DNA of 64,000 nt from Eucommia ulmoides (taxonomy: Eukaryota; Streptophyta; Magnoliopsida; Garryales; Eucommiaceae). The notes beneath the pieces were generated by a model. The model was not told the origin of the DNA. It ran no database searches and worked only from the letters and a program-made list of their open reading frames with translations. Made by a program: the position numbers and the translations under genes. Within the stretch, counting starts at the first letter, position 1; each line of letters starts with the position of its first letter. Of the stretch, positions 44,780 to 56,359 are shown one piece after another. The DNA lies in assembly GCA_016647705.1 (NCBI GenBank), contig CM028330.1, positions 47,210,397-47,274,396 on the forward strand. The letters are read 5' to 3'.

Positions 44780-47005
44780 TGTTGAATTCAAGGTTTTCAT
44801 GAACAATTAAGTATTGATATTTTTGGTGAAACTAATGGTTTTATCGAGTTTTTCAGATTTATAGTTCCGTGCATATGCTTAAAGACGAAGACCTTACGAA
44901 GAAAACATGAAGGGTGGGAGATGGACGCAATGAAGATGTTAAGAGTTTTGAAGATCTTGGAGAAAAATAGGTGAAAACAACTCTCTACTTATATACTCCT
45001 AATGCAACCCAAATTAGGATCACACACGATACTAAAAATGAGTAAATTATATGTGTGTCATGATACAAAGTGATAAGCTTAAGATCCTAAAATAAGATAT
45101 TGTTTGTTCTTATTATGTGAAATGAATTTGATAATTGACCTAATTGGAAAACATGTTTTACAGTATAAAAAGTTAAGTTTTCGGGGTCAACCAAGAAAAA
45201 CAATTGGTCAACTGAATCAAACAGTGTGTTTTGAGGTTAAAATGAGGTGCTACTAATCCAGTCGGTCAACCGAATGAAATTGGTTAGTTAACCATTTGAA
45301 ATAGTAGCTGAATTGACGAAGGAAGTGAGAACACTGATCCAATCGGTCAACCGAATGAAGATGGTCAGTCAACTGCTTGAGTTAGTAGATGAATTGAAGG
45401 GAAAATAGATCACACTGACCCAATCGATCAACTGATTGGATGTGATCGGTCAAACAACTCACCTAAAGCCAATGGTTATATTTGGAGTAGGACAGGTTGG
45501 TTAACCTACCTGTAGATTCGATCAATTGATTGAGTTAGTTGAGGTTTCGGGTGATTTGGTCTTTTGGTAAAAAATTATCCATTTTTTATGATTCCAATAG
45601 ATGGATTTGGGGAATTCAAACTTAATTGAGCTATTAACAATCTATTATGTAATCCCTATTGATATGGTCCGCATATTTTGATATTCTCCAAATTTAAACG
45701 GTCTAATACTTTATATTTCTATGGTTTTAAATTGAAAATAGTTTTATGGACTTAATTGAGAGAATTAAAAGTTATTTTTAAGCGAAATACAATTGAAATG
45801 AAAGATTATCAGATATAGGGTCTAAGAGTGTCATTAAGTAGCATATCTTTGAGAAACTAGATGTTGGAGGGCTAGTTATTAGTCTATTAATGTAAACCTA
45901 CGGGAATTAAGTTGAGTACATCAAGAACATTCAGTTTGAGCTTTTCTAAGAGTGAGATTTACACTGAGATTTTTACGTTAGATTCTATTCAAGTGCTTGA
46001 TCTAAAGCGCTAGCTGTTTGACTTCACCGATTTGGGTTCTGATTGCGATTAAATCTTTATCTTCGGAGTTTTTCCGGTGAGATCCTTCCAAATTTTGTTA
46101 TTTTCTTTTAAGTTATATTTATTTTGATTACTTGGTTTAAGATTGTTAGAAAAATCGTTTTTGAACTTAAAAGCCTGAAAATCTTTTTAAACGATTTTTA
46201 CTAGTTTATCTAATCACGTGCTAGATTTGTGCTACCCATATTATTTATTAATCAAATTTGAATTACCTCACATTGTATCTATCACTTAGTAATAATTTGG
46301 GACATTAATTGAGTATATTCGTATTGAGGTAGTAGAAGCTCCTTGAGGGAAGAAACATGTATTTTTTGTATTTGTGAGTTTGAGTGGATTAGGTACGTTT
46401 GGGATGGTGTCTAGTTAGAGTAGCTAGATTTTAATCTTTTTTTTTTGTGAAAAAAATTAGGGTTTGATCGTTGTCCTACTTATGCTATTCTTTTCCCTTG
46501 AAAAGAATTAGGCTTTGATTTATCCTGGAAATGAATTATTTTTGAATGATTTGCAATGATTCATCATTCTCTATGAAAATGATAAGTGAGAGAGAGATAG
46601 GTTTTTCTTTAGCTTGATAAAAAGATAAAGTCCATTCTTGACATGTTAAAGGGGTAAATTATAAATGTTGATTCTGTGCTTGTAAAAATTTCGTGAGTTG
46701 TAAGGGTTTGATTTCTACCTGGTAAAAGAATTAGGGGTTTAGTAGATTGCGAATCTCCGTGGAGCTCGGGGGACAAGATGTAGGCAAGATTGGATTAACC
46801 GAACCAGAATAAATTTTTGTGTGCGGCATTGATTTATTTTCTATCATATGTTTATGTATGGAATTAGTATTAAACACATATTCGCTGCGTATAAAGATAA
46901 TAATCTATATAGGAAAATTGATTATTTGTGTTTTAATGAATTAATTGTTTAAATTTTGCAACTACCCAATCCACTTCCACTCTTGGGTAGCACTTTGGGC
47001 CAACA
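44780..47005 (+). repeat. 5' LTR of the nested Sirevirus
   Basis: 2,226 bp, TG...CA ends. It contains an array of GGTCAACCGA and GGTTAACC words between about 45180 and 45540. Compared with the 3' LTR it keeps about 610 bp (roughly 45600-46210) that the 3' LTR lacks. Confidence 0.85.
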
Positions 47006-47020
47006 ATTGGTACCAAAGCT
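47006..47020 (+). other. Primer-binding site of the nested Sirevirus
   Basis: ATTGGTACCAAAGCT directly follows the LTR end and resembles the complement of initiator-Met tRNA (TGGTATCAGAGC), with substitutions. Confidence 0.6.
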
Positions 47021-47063
47021 AGTTTAGCTTGTTGGGCTTAAAATCTTATCTAAGAAATATCAC

Positions 47064-48400
47064 ATGGCGCACCCCATAGGCACTTTAGGTGGGAGACAGT
47101 CTATGCACCGTCCACCTTTGTTTGCAAGTGAGAACTATCCATTCTGGAATGACAAAATGACTGTTTTTCTTCAAGCCACTAATTATGATGTGAGGCTAGC
47201 CATTGAGGATGGTTCATTCATTCCCAACGAGAATGAAGTGATTAAGAAGAAAGAACAACTGAGCTCATCTGATAAACATAAAATGTCTATTAATTCTCAA
47301 GCTATTAATATTCTGTTTGGTTCTTTAGATGCTAATGAATATATTAGGGTCTCAAGTTGTGGATTGGCTAGAGAAATGTGGGACACATTGCAAATTACCC
47401 ATGAACAAATCAGGTAAAACAATCCAAAATCAATGCCTTAGTTCATTAATTCGAGTTATTTGAAATGGGTGAAGCAGAATCAATTCCGAAAATGTACATG
47501 AGATTCAATATTATCTGCAACAACCTTGGTTAACTTGGAAAGCCTTATAATATGGAGAACAAAGTACGAAAGATTATGAGATCATTGACTAAAGTCTAAG
47601 AGCCAAAAGTGACAGCAATAGAGGAAGTTAAAGATCTCATAATTTATATCATTGATGAACTAATTGAAAATTTAATGACCCACAAGACAGCTATACGATG
47701 ATATGAAAATGAGATAGGAAATATAAAAAAGAAGTCATTGGCATTGAAAGTTCAGAAAAATAAGGCAACGATGACAATGATGACATCAGTCTTGACAGCG
47801 AGCAAGAAAAGAATGTGACGCTTCTCACGAAAAATTTCAAAAAAATGACTCGACGAACATTCCATGGAAAGAGAAATTTCAACATGGGTAATGTAGAATG
47901 CTTCAACTGTGACAAGAACAAACACTTCAAATCCATCTGTCCTAAACCAAATAAGGAAAAAAAAAAAAAAAAAAAAAAAAAAAGGAAAAAAAAAAAAAGG
48001 TAAAAAAGGGTAAGATCAATAAAAGTCACCTAGGATGAATCTAAGTCAAGTAGCTTGGAAAAATTGGGCAGTGACGACTCATTTATGCTTGCTTTGATGG
48101 CAAATGGAGATGAGGTAACAAAATTTTCTAGTTATTGACCTTTAGATTTCAATGATTTATTTTATATTTATCAAGAATTAATGCATGATTATAAAAATCA
48201 GTGTTCTCAAATTAATACCCTACAAAACACAATTAACACACTTAATAAGTAAATGATAAAATTCGAATCTAAAAACATTGAATTGAAATCCAAAATATTG
48301 GATTTATATTCGATAGTTCTCAAATTCACGAGTGGTGAAAATAATCTAAAAATGCTTTTGGTGAGTTCACGAGGTATCTTTGATAAAGCTGGAATTGGGT
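47064..48400 (+). pseudogene. Sirevirus gag with CCHC knuckle and Lys tract
   Basis: The ATG at 47064 opens 117 codons (MAHPIGTLGGRQSMHRPPLF...) with the retrotransposon gag signature YPFWNDKM, LQATNYDVRLAIEDG and an AREMWDTLQITHE end. The frame then breaks, and gag continues in other frames. The knuckle CFNCDKNKHFKSIC (47899-47940) has all four zinc ligands. It is followed by an almost pure Lys tract encoded by two long A runs (47957-48000), and further on by the late-gag segment with FTSGENNLKMLLVSSRGIF (48325-48385). At least four stops or frameshifts are present. Confidence 0.82.
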
Positions 48401-48414
48401 TTTAAAAGAGTTTA

Positions 48415-49245
48415 CATCAATATTTTTCCAAGCAAATAAAAGTGAAGTTACTTCTATATTTTCTAAGTTTTGTAAACGTATTCAAAATAAGAAGCAATGT
48501 TGCATCATTAACATTCGTAGTGATAGAGGCAAAGAGTTTAGGAATGATGAGGTAATAAGTTATTGTGATGAGCATTGGTATGCTCACAATGTTTCTGCAC
48601 CTAGAATGCCACAACAAAATGATGTTATGGAGATAAAAAATAGAATGCTTCAGGAAATGACTAGAACAATGCTGATTAAGACTCATCTTTCTAAATTCTT
48701 TGGAGCTGAAGTAGTAAGCATCGCTTGCCATGTTGTAAACATGGTTTCTATTCGAAGAGGTTTTAATAAAACCCCTTATAAAATTTTGGAATGGTAAGAC
48801 TCCAAATATATCTTATTTTAAAGTTTTTGGTTGTAAATATTTTATCTTAAATGATAAGGATAATTTAGGCAAATTTGATGCTTAATCTGATTACGATATT
48901 TTTCATGGGTACGCTTCTAATAGTAAAGCTTATAGAATATATGATAAACGTACTTTAGTAGTGGAAGAATCTATGCATGTAGTATTTGAGGAATATGATC
49001 TACTTGTGTTGAGAAAGGTTTTGGATGATGATGATGCAGGTACACAAAATAATCAAAACCAAGGAGGAGATACGACAAATAAATCACAGAATGAGGAACC
49101 AAAAGGAGAGGAGACAACTTTACTGTGGGCTACAATGTTGGGACATTCGGTAAAAGAAATCATTGGTAATTTTGAGAAAGGTGTAAATACAAAATCCACT
49201 CTTAGGGATATAATTAATCTTACTTTTTTTTTTTTTTCTTAAATC
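48415..49245 (+). pseudogene. Sirevirus integrase remnant, catalytic core half onward
   Basis: The sequence enters integrase in mid-core, directly after late gag. Phrases are FCKRIQNKKQC, IRSDRGKEFRNDE (second catalytic Asp present), APRMPQQNDVMEIKNRM (the usual Glu in VERKN is here within MEIKN), KTHLSKFFGAEVVS and RRGFNKTPYKI. A 1 bp shift leads to the linker KTPNISYFKVFGCKYFILND, then DDDDAGTQNNQNQG. Protease and the HHCC and first-Asp part of integrase are absent. One in-frame TAA lies near 48882. Confidence 0.8.
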
Positions 49246-50793
49246 TCAAATTGAGCCAAGGAATGTGAATGAGGTGTTAACTAATGAATCTTGGATCTTT
49301 ACGATGTAAGAAGAATTAGTTCAATTTGAACGTAATAAGGTGTGGTCTTTAGTTTCTAGATCTGACTTTCATCTTGTAATTAGTACTAAATGGGTTTATC
49401 ATAATAAAAAAGATGAAACTGGTATGGTAATTAGAAATAAAGTAAGATTAGTAGCACATGGCTATAATCAATAAGAGGGAATTGATTATGATAAGATGTA
49501 TGCTCCTGTAGCTAAATTAGAAACTATTAGAATGTTACTCGTCTTTGATTGTTCAAGTAATTTTAAATTAAATCAAATGGATGTAAATAGTGCATTCTTG
49601 AATGGCTTTCTATCAAAAGAAGTTTATGTTCAACAACCACTGGGATTTGAGAGTGATAAACTTCCCAATCATGTATTTAAACTTCAGAAAGCTTTGTATG
49701 GACTCAAACAAACCCTGGGAGCTTGGTATGAGAAACTTAGAAGAAATTTGATCGAAAATAGTTTCAACGGGGTCTTAGTGATATTACTTTATTTATTAAG
49801 TAAAATGATTCTGATATCCTATCTGTACAGATATATGTTAATGATATTATATTCGGATATACTAATGGGGATTTTTGTCGTGAGTTTGCCAAGATTATGC
49901 AGGTTGAGTTTGAAATGAGTATGATGGGAGAGTTAACCTTCTTTCTTGGGTTGCAAATCAAGCAAATCAAATAAAGGAATTTCATTAATCAAGACAAATA
50001 CACTAAAAGAGTTACTAAAAAAGTATGAATTGGATGACGCTAAACAATACAAAACTCCCATGGCAACAACTATAAAAATAGAAAAGGATGATACGGGCAA
50101 AAACATAAATGAGAATATGTATTGATATATGATTGGTAGTTTGTTGTATCTTACTGCTAGTAGACTTGACATAATGTTCAATATATACTTGTGTGCTAGA
50201 TTTTAGTCTTATCCTGAAGAATTGCATCTAACTACGGTCAAATGAATCTTTCGATTTTTGAAAAGGACAAGTGACTTGAGATTATAGTATCCTAGAAGGA
50301 GTGACTTTAAGTTAACTAGTTACTCCAACGTTGATTTTTCCAGATGCAAAGTTGAGCATAAAAGCACAATCGGGTCATGTCACTTTTTAGGACATGCTTT
50401 GGTTTCTAGGTCTAGTAAGAAACATATCTCAATTGTCTTATCTACTACTGAGGCTGAATATATGGCAGCTGATAATTATTGCGCTCAAATTCTATATGAT
50501 AAGTGACAATTGTATGATTTTGGAATATGTATGGTGGAAGTCCCAATTTATTGTGATAATAAAAGTGCTATATGCTTAAGTAAGAATCCGATACAGTACT
50601 CACAAACTAAGAACATAGAGATTAGAAACCATTTCATTCATGATCACATTCAAACAAAGAATATAATTATTGAATATATTGATACCTCCGATCAGCTTGC
50701 TTATATTTTTACCAAATCTCTAGCGGAAGATCAATTCATGAAAATTATTCGAGACTTAAGTATGGTTAGACATAATGATGTATGCCTAGAGTG
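49246..50793 (+). pseudogene. Sirevirus reverse transcriptase and RNase H, defective
   Basis: RT begins near NVNEVLTNESW (49270), with KWVYHNKKDETG and YAPVAKLETIRMLL (49498 on), NQMDVNSAFLNGFL, VYVQQPLGFE and KLQKALYGLKQ. The catalytic box, normally YVDD, reads YVNDIIFG at 49832-49855, an Asp-to-Asn change that should abolish activity. RNase H follows: SNVDFSRCKVEHKST, STTEAEYMAAD, an IYCDNKSAICLSKNP block and a terminal YIFTKSLAEDQF ending at TGA 50792-50794. Stops interrupt at about 49315, 49470 and 50124. Confidence 0.85.
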
Positions 50794-51117
50794 ATGTTTT
50801 TGGGTCTTCATCCCTACTTTTTGAGATGACAAAGGGAGAGAAATTGATGTTTAATGAGTTACTTGATGTTTAGGGATTTGTTCGCCTAAGCATTACATTA
50901 ATTAAAGGGAGAAGTTATTACAGGGCTTATGCTGAATATTATTATTGTTTAATTGGGCTTATATTAAACATCTTTATCATTTTTTAGTTATGGTTTTATG
51001 TTTATGCTTAAATGAGTTTAAATATCTATCCTCGAATTTAGGGGGAGCGTGATTGTATTTTTTTTCTTATTGAAGAAAATATCAAAGTTAATTGTCATCA
51101 TAAAAAAAATGGGATAT

Positions 51118-52697
51118 TGTTGAATTCAAGGTTTTGATAAACAATTAAGTATTGATATTTTTTGTGGAACTAATAGTTTTATCAAGTGTTTCAGATTTAT
51201 AGCTCCATGTATGTGATTAAAAAAGAAGACCTTATGAAGAAAACATAAAGGGTGCAAAATGGATGTAATGAAGATATGAAGAATTTTGAAGACCTTGAAG
51301 AAAAATAGGTGAAAACAACTCTCTACTTGTATACTCTTAATGTAACCCAAATTAGAATCGTACACTACATTTAAAATGAGTCAATTATATGTGTGTTATG
51401 ATAAGAAGTGATAAGTTTAAGATCCTAAAATGAGATATTGCTTATGCTTCTTATGTGAAATGAATTTGATAATTGACCTAATAGGATAACATGTTTTACA
51501 ATATAAAAAATTAAGTTTTTGGGTCAATTCGGTTAACCAAGAAAAGCAGTCGGTCAACTGAATCAAACAGTGTGTTTTGAAGTTAAATGAGGTGCTACTG
51601 ATCTAGTTGGTTAACCGAATGAAATTGGTCGGTTAACCGTTTGAAATAGTAGCAGAATTGTCGAATGAAATGAGCACACTGATCCAATTGGTCAACCAGA
51701 TGAAGATGGTCAGTCAATCGTTTAAGTTAGTAGATGAATTGAAGGGAAAATGGATCACACTGATACAATCGATCAATCGATTGGATGTGATTGGTCAACT
51801 GACTGATCTAAAGCCAACGATTATATTTAGAGCATGACAGGTCGGTCAATTGACCTGTAGGATTCGGACAACCAACTGAGTCAGTTGATATTTTGGTTGA
51901 TTTGGCCTTTTGGTAAAAAACTATCTGTTTTTTATGATTCCAACTAAATTTGTAGTACCCACATTATTTATTAATCATATGTGAATTGCCTCACATTGTA
52001 TCTATCACTTAGTAATTATTTGGGACATTAATTGAGTATATTCGTATTGAGGTAGTAGATGCTCCTTGTGGGAAGAAACTTGCATTTTGTCTTTGTGATT
52101 TTGAGTGGATTAGACACGTTTGGGATGGTGTCTCGTCAAGGTAGCTAGATTTTGATCTTTTGTTAGCAAAAATGTTAGATTATTCTTTTCCTTTGAAAAT
52201 AATTAGGTTTTGATTCATCCTAGAATTGAATTATTTTTGAGTAATTTGTAAATGTTCATCATTCATTGTGAAAATAATAAGTGAGAGAGAGTTAGGTTTT
52301 CCTTTAACCTGGTAAAAAGATAGGGTTCATTTTTGACTCGTGAAATGGGTAAAGTGTAAAAGTTGATTACGTGCCTGTAAAGAATAATGAGTTGTAAGGG
52401 TTTAGTTCCTACCTGGTAAAGGAATCAAGGGTTTAGTGAATTGCAAATCTCCATGGAGCTTAGGGGTATGGATGTAGGCAATACTAGCTTGACCAAACCA
52501 GGATAAATTATTGTGTGTTACATTGATTTATTTTCTATATAGTGTTTGGGTATGCACTTAGTATTAAATACACATCCGTTGCATATAAAGATAATAATTT
52601 ATTTAGGGAAATTGATTATTTGTGTTTAAATGAATTAATTGTTTAAATTTGGTAACTATTCAATTCACCCCCTTCTTGGGTATCTCTTTGGGCCACC
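51118..52697 (+). repeat. 3' LTR of the nested Sirevirus, with internal deletion
   Basis: 1,580 bp, starting TGTTGAATTCAAGG. It aligns with the 5' LTR but jumps from GATTCCAA (about 51950) to the equivalent of 46215, losing about 620 bp. The terminal CA is altered (GGGCCACC before ATTAT). Confidence 0.85.
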
Positions 52698-54643
52698 ATT
52701 ATCTTGTCAAGTAGTGAAAATATGTTTAACTAAGTGCACACCCAAATAACATGAATATAAAAATGCAACGTACAAAAGTTTATCTCAGTTTGGTAAGCTA
52801 CTCTTACCTACGTCTAGTCCCTCGAGTTTCACATGGATTTCTCAATCCACTAACCTTGATTCCTTTTCTGAATAGGAACCAAACCTTTACAATCTTGCTT
52901 CGTTTTGATGCTCGGAATCAACTCTTTACACTCTCACACTATTACACTTATCATTTTCACAAGCTTAGGAAGAATCTTATCTAACCTTAACTTTTATAGG
53001 AAGAATCAAAACTTAATCTTTTAGAAGGCTAAAAATCAAACCATAATATTTCTCACAGGCTAAAAATCAAACTCTAATATTTTTCTCAGGTTAAAGATCA
53101 AACCCTAATTTTTTTCATGACTAAACACCGTCCCAAATATGTGTAATCTGTTCAAACTCTTAAATACAAAAAAATCACAAATTTCTTCTAACAGGAGCTT
53201 CTACCACCACAAAACAATTATGCTTGATTAATATCCTAAAAACTATGTGATAGAATCTATGTGATGCACAAATTTGATTTAATCAATTTAAAGCACAATT
53301 AATAACTAATCAGATTTCACAAATAAAAATTGTTTTAAAAGATTTTCATGTTATTAGATTTGAAAACGATTTTTTTAAAACACTTAATTCAAGTAATCAA
53401 ATAAATAATCAGAGAAAGCACTTTAATTAACTTAGAAATATCTCACCGGGATTTTTTGAAAACAATTACGATAGCTTAGTGTAGAACAAAGATCGGGGAT
53501 GAATTTTTTTTTGCGTTTCAACCAAGAACTCATTCAATAATAGTTTCTTATAAATTTCTTCGTATAAAACACTATCTTTTAATAGCAAAGCCTGATCATT
53601 CTTGATTACATAATTTGAAAAACGCAGGTCTCTATATCTAGAATTCTAACTAGACATATAATGGCTAGTTTCTAAATTACAAGATTTAAAATGTCACTTT
53701 AAGACCGCATATATCATATACTATCAAAATAGATATATTCATTTTAGAAATACTTTTAGAAAGCCCAATTCCTCAAAACATTTTAAATTCAAAATACTTA
53801 AAGATAGGAAGTAGTTTTACCAATTCAATTCAAAGGATAATTTAATATATACGGACTAAATAGATATGATATTAGTAATATATGATACATATAATAGTAA
53901 ACCCAAATCCCTTAAAAAATTATTTTAAAATCGTCCAAAATAATGTGATTTGGATAAAAAACTGAAACAATCAAATCTTGACTCTCTTCCTCCATCAGTT
54001 GACTGATCCATTGTCAGTCAATCGCCCCTATAGCAGTCAATTTTTTGTTCGTTGCACTGAATGCAGTCGGTTGACCGACCTTCCTGTCTGTTGACCAATT
54101 TTCCCAATGAGTTTTCCTTTGTTTTTTCGTTTTAACTACTGGATTCGTTAGTCGACCAACCTATTTCGTCGGTTGACCAAATTGACCAGAAAACTCATTG
54201 TTTTATGTGTTAAAAAATATTTTCTCAATTTATCTCTTTATCAAAACTATTTTTATGATTTTCACACTTTATAAAAATTATTTAGAATCTTAAACTTATC
54301 ATTTCTTACCATGACAGATATAAAATTACTCATTTTAAGGTATCGTGATTGATCCTAATTCAGATTTTACTAAGAGCATAAAAGTAATGAGTTGCTTTTA
54401 CCTAAAGGTTCAATGTCTTCAATGCTCCAAAAATCTTCAATGTCTTCACTTTGCACCCATCTTGAATTACTTTATAATAAAATCTTCGTCTTGTAAATCT
54501 TTAACGATTAATCCTTTTTGATTCATTTTTTTTTTCTCATTTAAACATATGGAACTTCTAACCTAAAATCACTCAATAAAACTATTAGTTTCATAAAATA
54601 TCAACGTTTAATTATCCATTAAAACATTAGGTTAAACATATAT

Positions 54644-56350
54644 GTCATGTTAAATTTGGACTTTATATCCTATTGAACGACATGCTTAGAAAAATGGAAT
54701 CTAAATATGGTATTCAAGAATGTGAAGTAGTGATGATGAAAAGTGTCCTAAACATGTTTCTAAATTGTGTAAAAGTGTAAAATGGCAAATGAACTACATG
54801 AGTCAAATGTATATAATGTGTGATTAAAGGTCCATTTTTTCTTATTTCAAATTTTCCATTTAAATGAAAATAAAAAATTAAATTTTTGCATCCCCTCAAA
54901 TTCTAAGAAAATTAGAATCAATAGGACATCATGGAAACAAGTCTTGCTGATTTAACTCTTCTAAAACTTATGCGATTTTAACAAACGAAATATTGATGGA
55001 AATGAACTCTCAATTCAGCCGTTTTAGAACATTTATTATATTTGGGGCTCAAATTGGTGGTATGGAATTCTCTCCTTCAACTTGTTGATCATTGAATTCA
55101 GAGTTAATTTAACAAAGCAATTTTTTTATATATATATAAATGCACATTTTTGTGATTTTTATTTTTTTAACAACATTCAAGATGATAGGCTAAAGCAATT
55201 GCATATATTATAATGATATCTTCTTCTAATGCTCCAACAGTGAGATATAAGGGGTACTATCTTTACCGCGTATCATTGAATCATATGATGAAAAATTAAA
55301 AATGTGGAAATGTAAATTTGTAGTAAAAGACCTGGTAGGGATCAATTTACTAACCATGAATCGATATCGGAGAGATGCTCAGCAGAAGAAACCCATAAAG
55401 ATTTTTTATAGAACCCAATCGCTTGCCCGAGACTGTCCGAACTTCTCTAGGACTGAAATGGATGGATTTATTCATAGACACTGATTTTTTAGAAGGGGTT
55501 TTGGGTAGTGGGAGAAGGTTCGGTGCAAGTGTCTGTAGGAGCTTTTTGAGAGACCTGAGAGTGAACAAGACCCCGTTCTGGACTTGCTTTAGAATGGAAG
55601 GGGGTGGGGGGGTATTCATAGACTTCCACTACATTAGGCCACATATTTGGATGCAGCCTTAGGTAAGGAGCACATTTTGTGATGCAGCCCATCTACCAGA
55701 TGGCCTTTGGTGACGACTTTTTTTTTTCACTTTTGTAATAGCTCCATTACTCCTCATATTTATAACTGCTCGGCTACTTGACCTTTCCCCCCTCTAAAAT
55801 CTATTAAAATCATTATTAATGACCAAAAAACTTTTCAAAATAAATTAGTGATGTAATGATGATGTTGCATATGATCTCATGGATGATGTAATGATAATAT
55901 TATGGATGATGTCACATGTGATATCATGGATAAGGTCAGGATGATGTAAGGTTGATGAAATAATAATTATACTAGAACCTCTCCCTAATGTTAATTAGTT
56001 TCAATACAATCAGTTAAGTCTTTATTGAAATGTAATTAAATTATAAATTTCAAATTTCCCCTTGAAAGTTAGTTTAACATCGATAGTTCAACAAATTTTT
56101 ATGGGGAATAAATTAACCTTCAAAACTTAATTATTTTTCAATATTGGATTTAGTTAAATCAAGCACAAAAATTAAGTAACTCAAGAAAGTCTAATTTTAA
56201 ATTCAAAAACTTATTTAGGATAATCTATTTCTCCCATCTGTTCAAAATTCAACGTTGACTTCCTAGAAAATCTATTTTTAATCTAAACAATTTTTCCAAA
56301 AAATCCCTAAAGATTTATCCATTAAGCACAAGTTCAAACCTTTTTTTTTT
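54644..56350. other. Spacer, no confident gene
   Basis: AT-rich apart from 55330-55690, which is more balanced and gives overlapping open frames of 60-90 codons on both strands. None has a recognisable motif, start context or splice pattern. 55850-55960 holds imperfect repeats of ATGGATGATGT-like words. It may include transposon scraps. Confidence 0.5.
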
Positions 56351-56359
56351 TTTGAATTT

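Larger units (their letters stand above)
44780..52697 (+). mobile_element. Sirevirus-type copia element, full-length outline but defective
   Basis: The 5' LTR is 44780-47005 (TGTTGAATTC...GGGCCAACA), the internal region 47006-51117 and the 3' LTR 51118-52697. The target-site duplication ATTAT is perfect (44775-44779 and 52698-52702). A primer-binding site ATTGGTACCAAAGC follows the 5' LTR, with a TTAGGGGGAGC purine tract at 51038-51048. Internal order is gag, (protease lost), integrase, RT, RNase H, as in copia. The gag CCHC knuckle with a long Lys tract and the late-gag coiled region (YKNQCSQI...) mark the Sirevirus lineage. Multiple stops and a roughly 950 bp internal deletion make it non-autonomous. 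Confidence 0.88.
44675..54638 (-). mobile_element. Solo LTR C, split by the nested Sirevirus
   Basis: The LTR begins TGTTAGACC at 44675, is interrupted at 44779, resumes at 52698 and ends GGTTAAACA at 54638. Across the split, the sequence ...TCTAATTAATTATTAT + CTTGTCAAGTAGTG aligns continuously with LTR A (40458 on) and LTR B. The flanks GATAT (44670-44674) and TATAT (54639-54643) match at four of five. Total LTR length without the insert is about 2.05 kb. Confidence 0.78.

Noticed and set aside
47006..47020. tRNA gene or fragment
   Set aside because: It is only the primer-binding site complementary to a tRNA 3' end, with no cloverleaf around it.
55302..55692. Possible gene in the more balanced segment, frames on both strands
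   Set aside because: Frames are short, overlapping and without recognisable domains, start context or splice sites.
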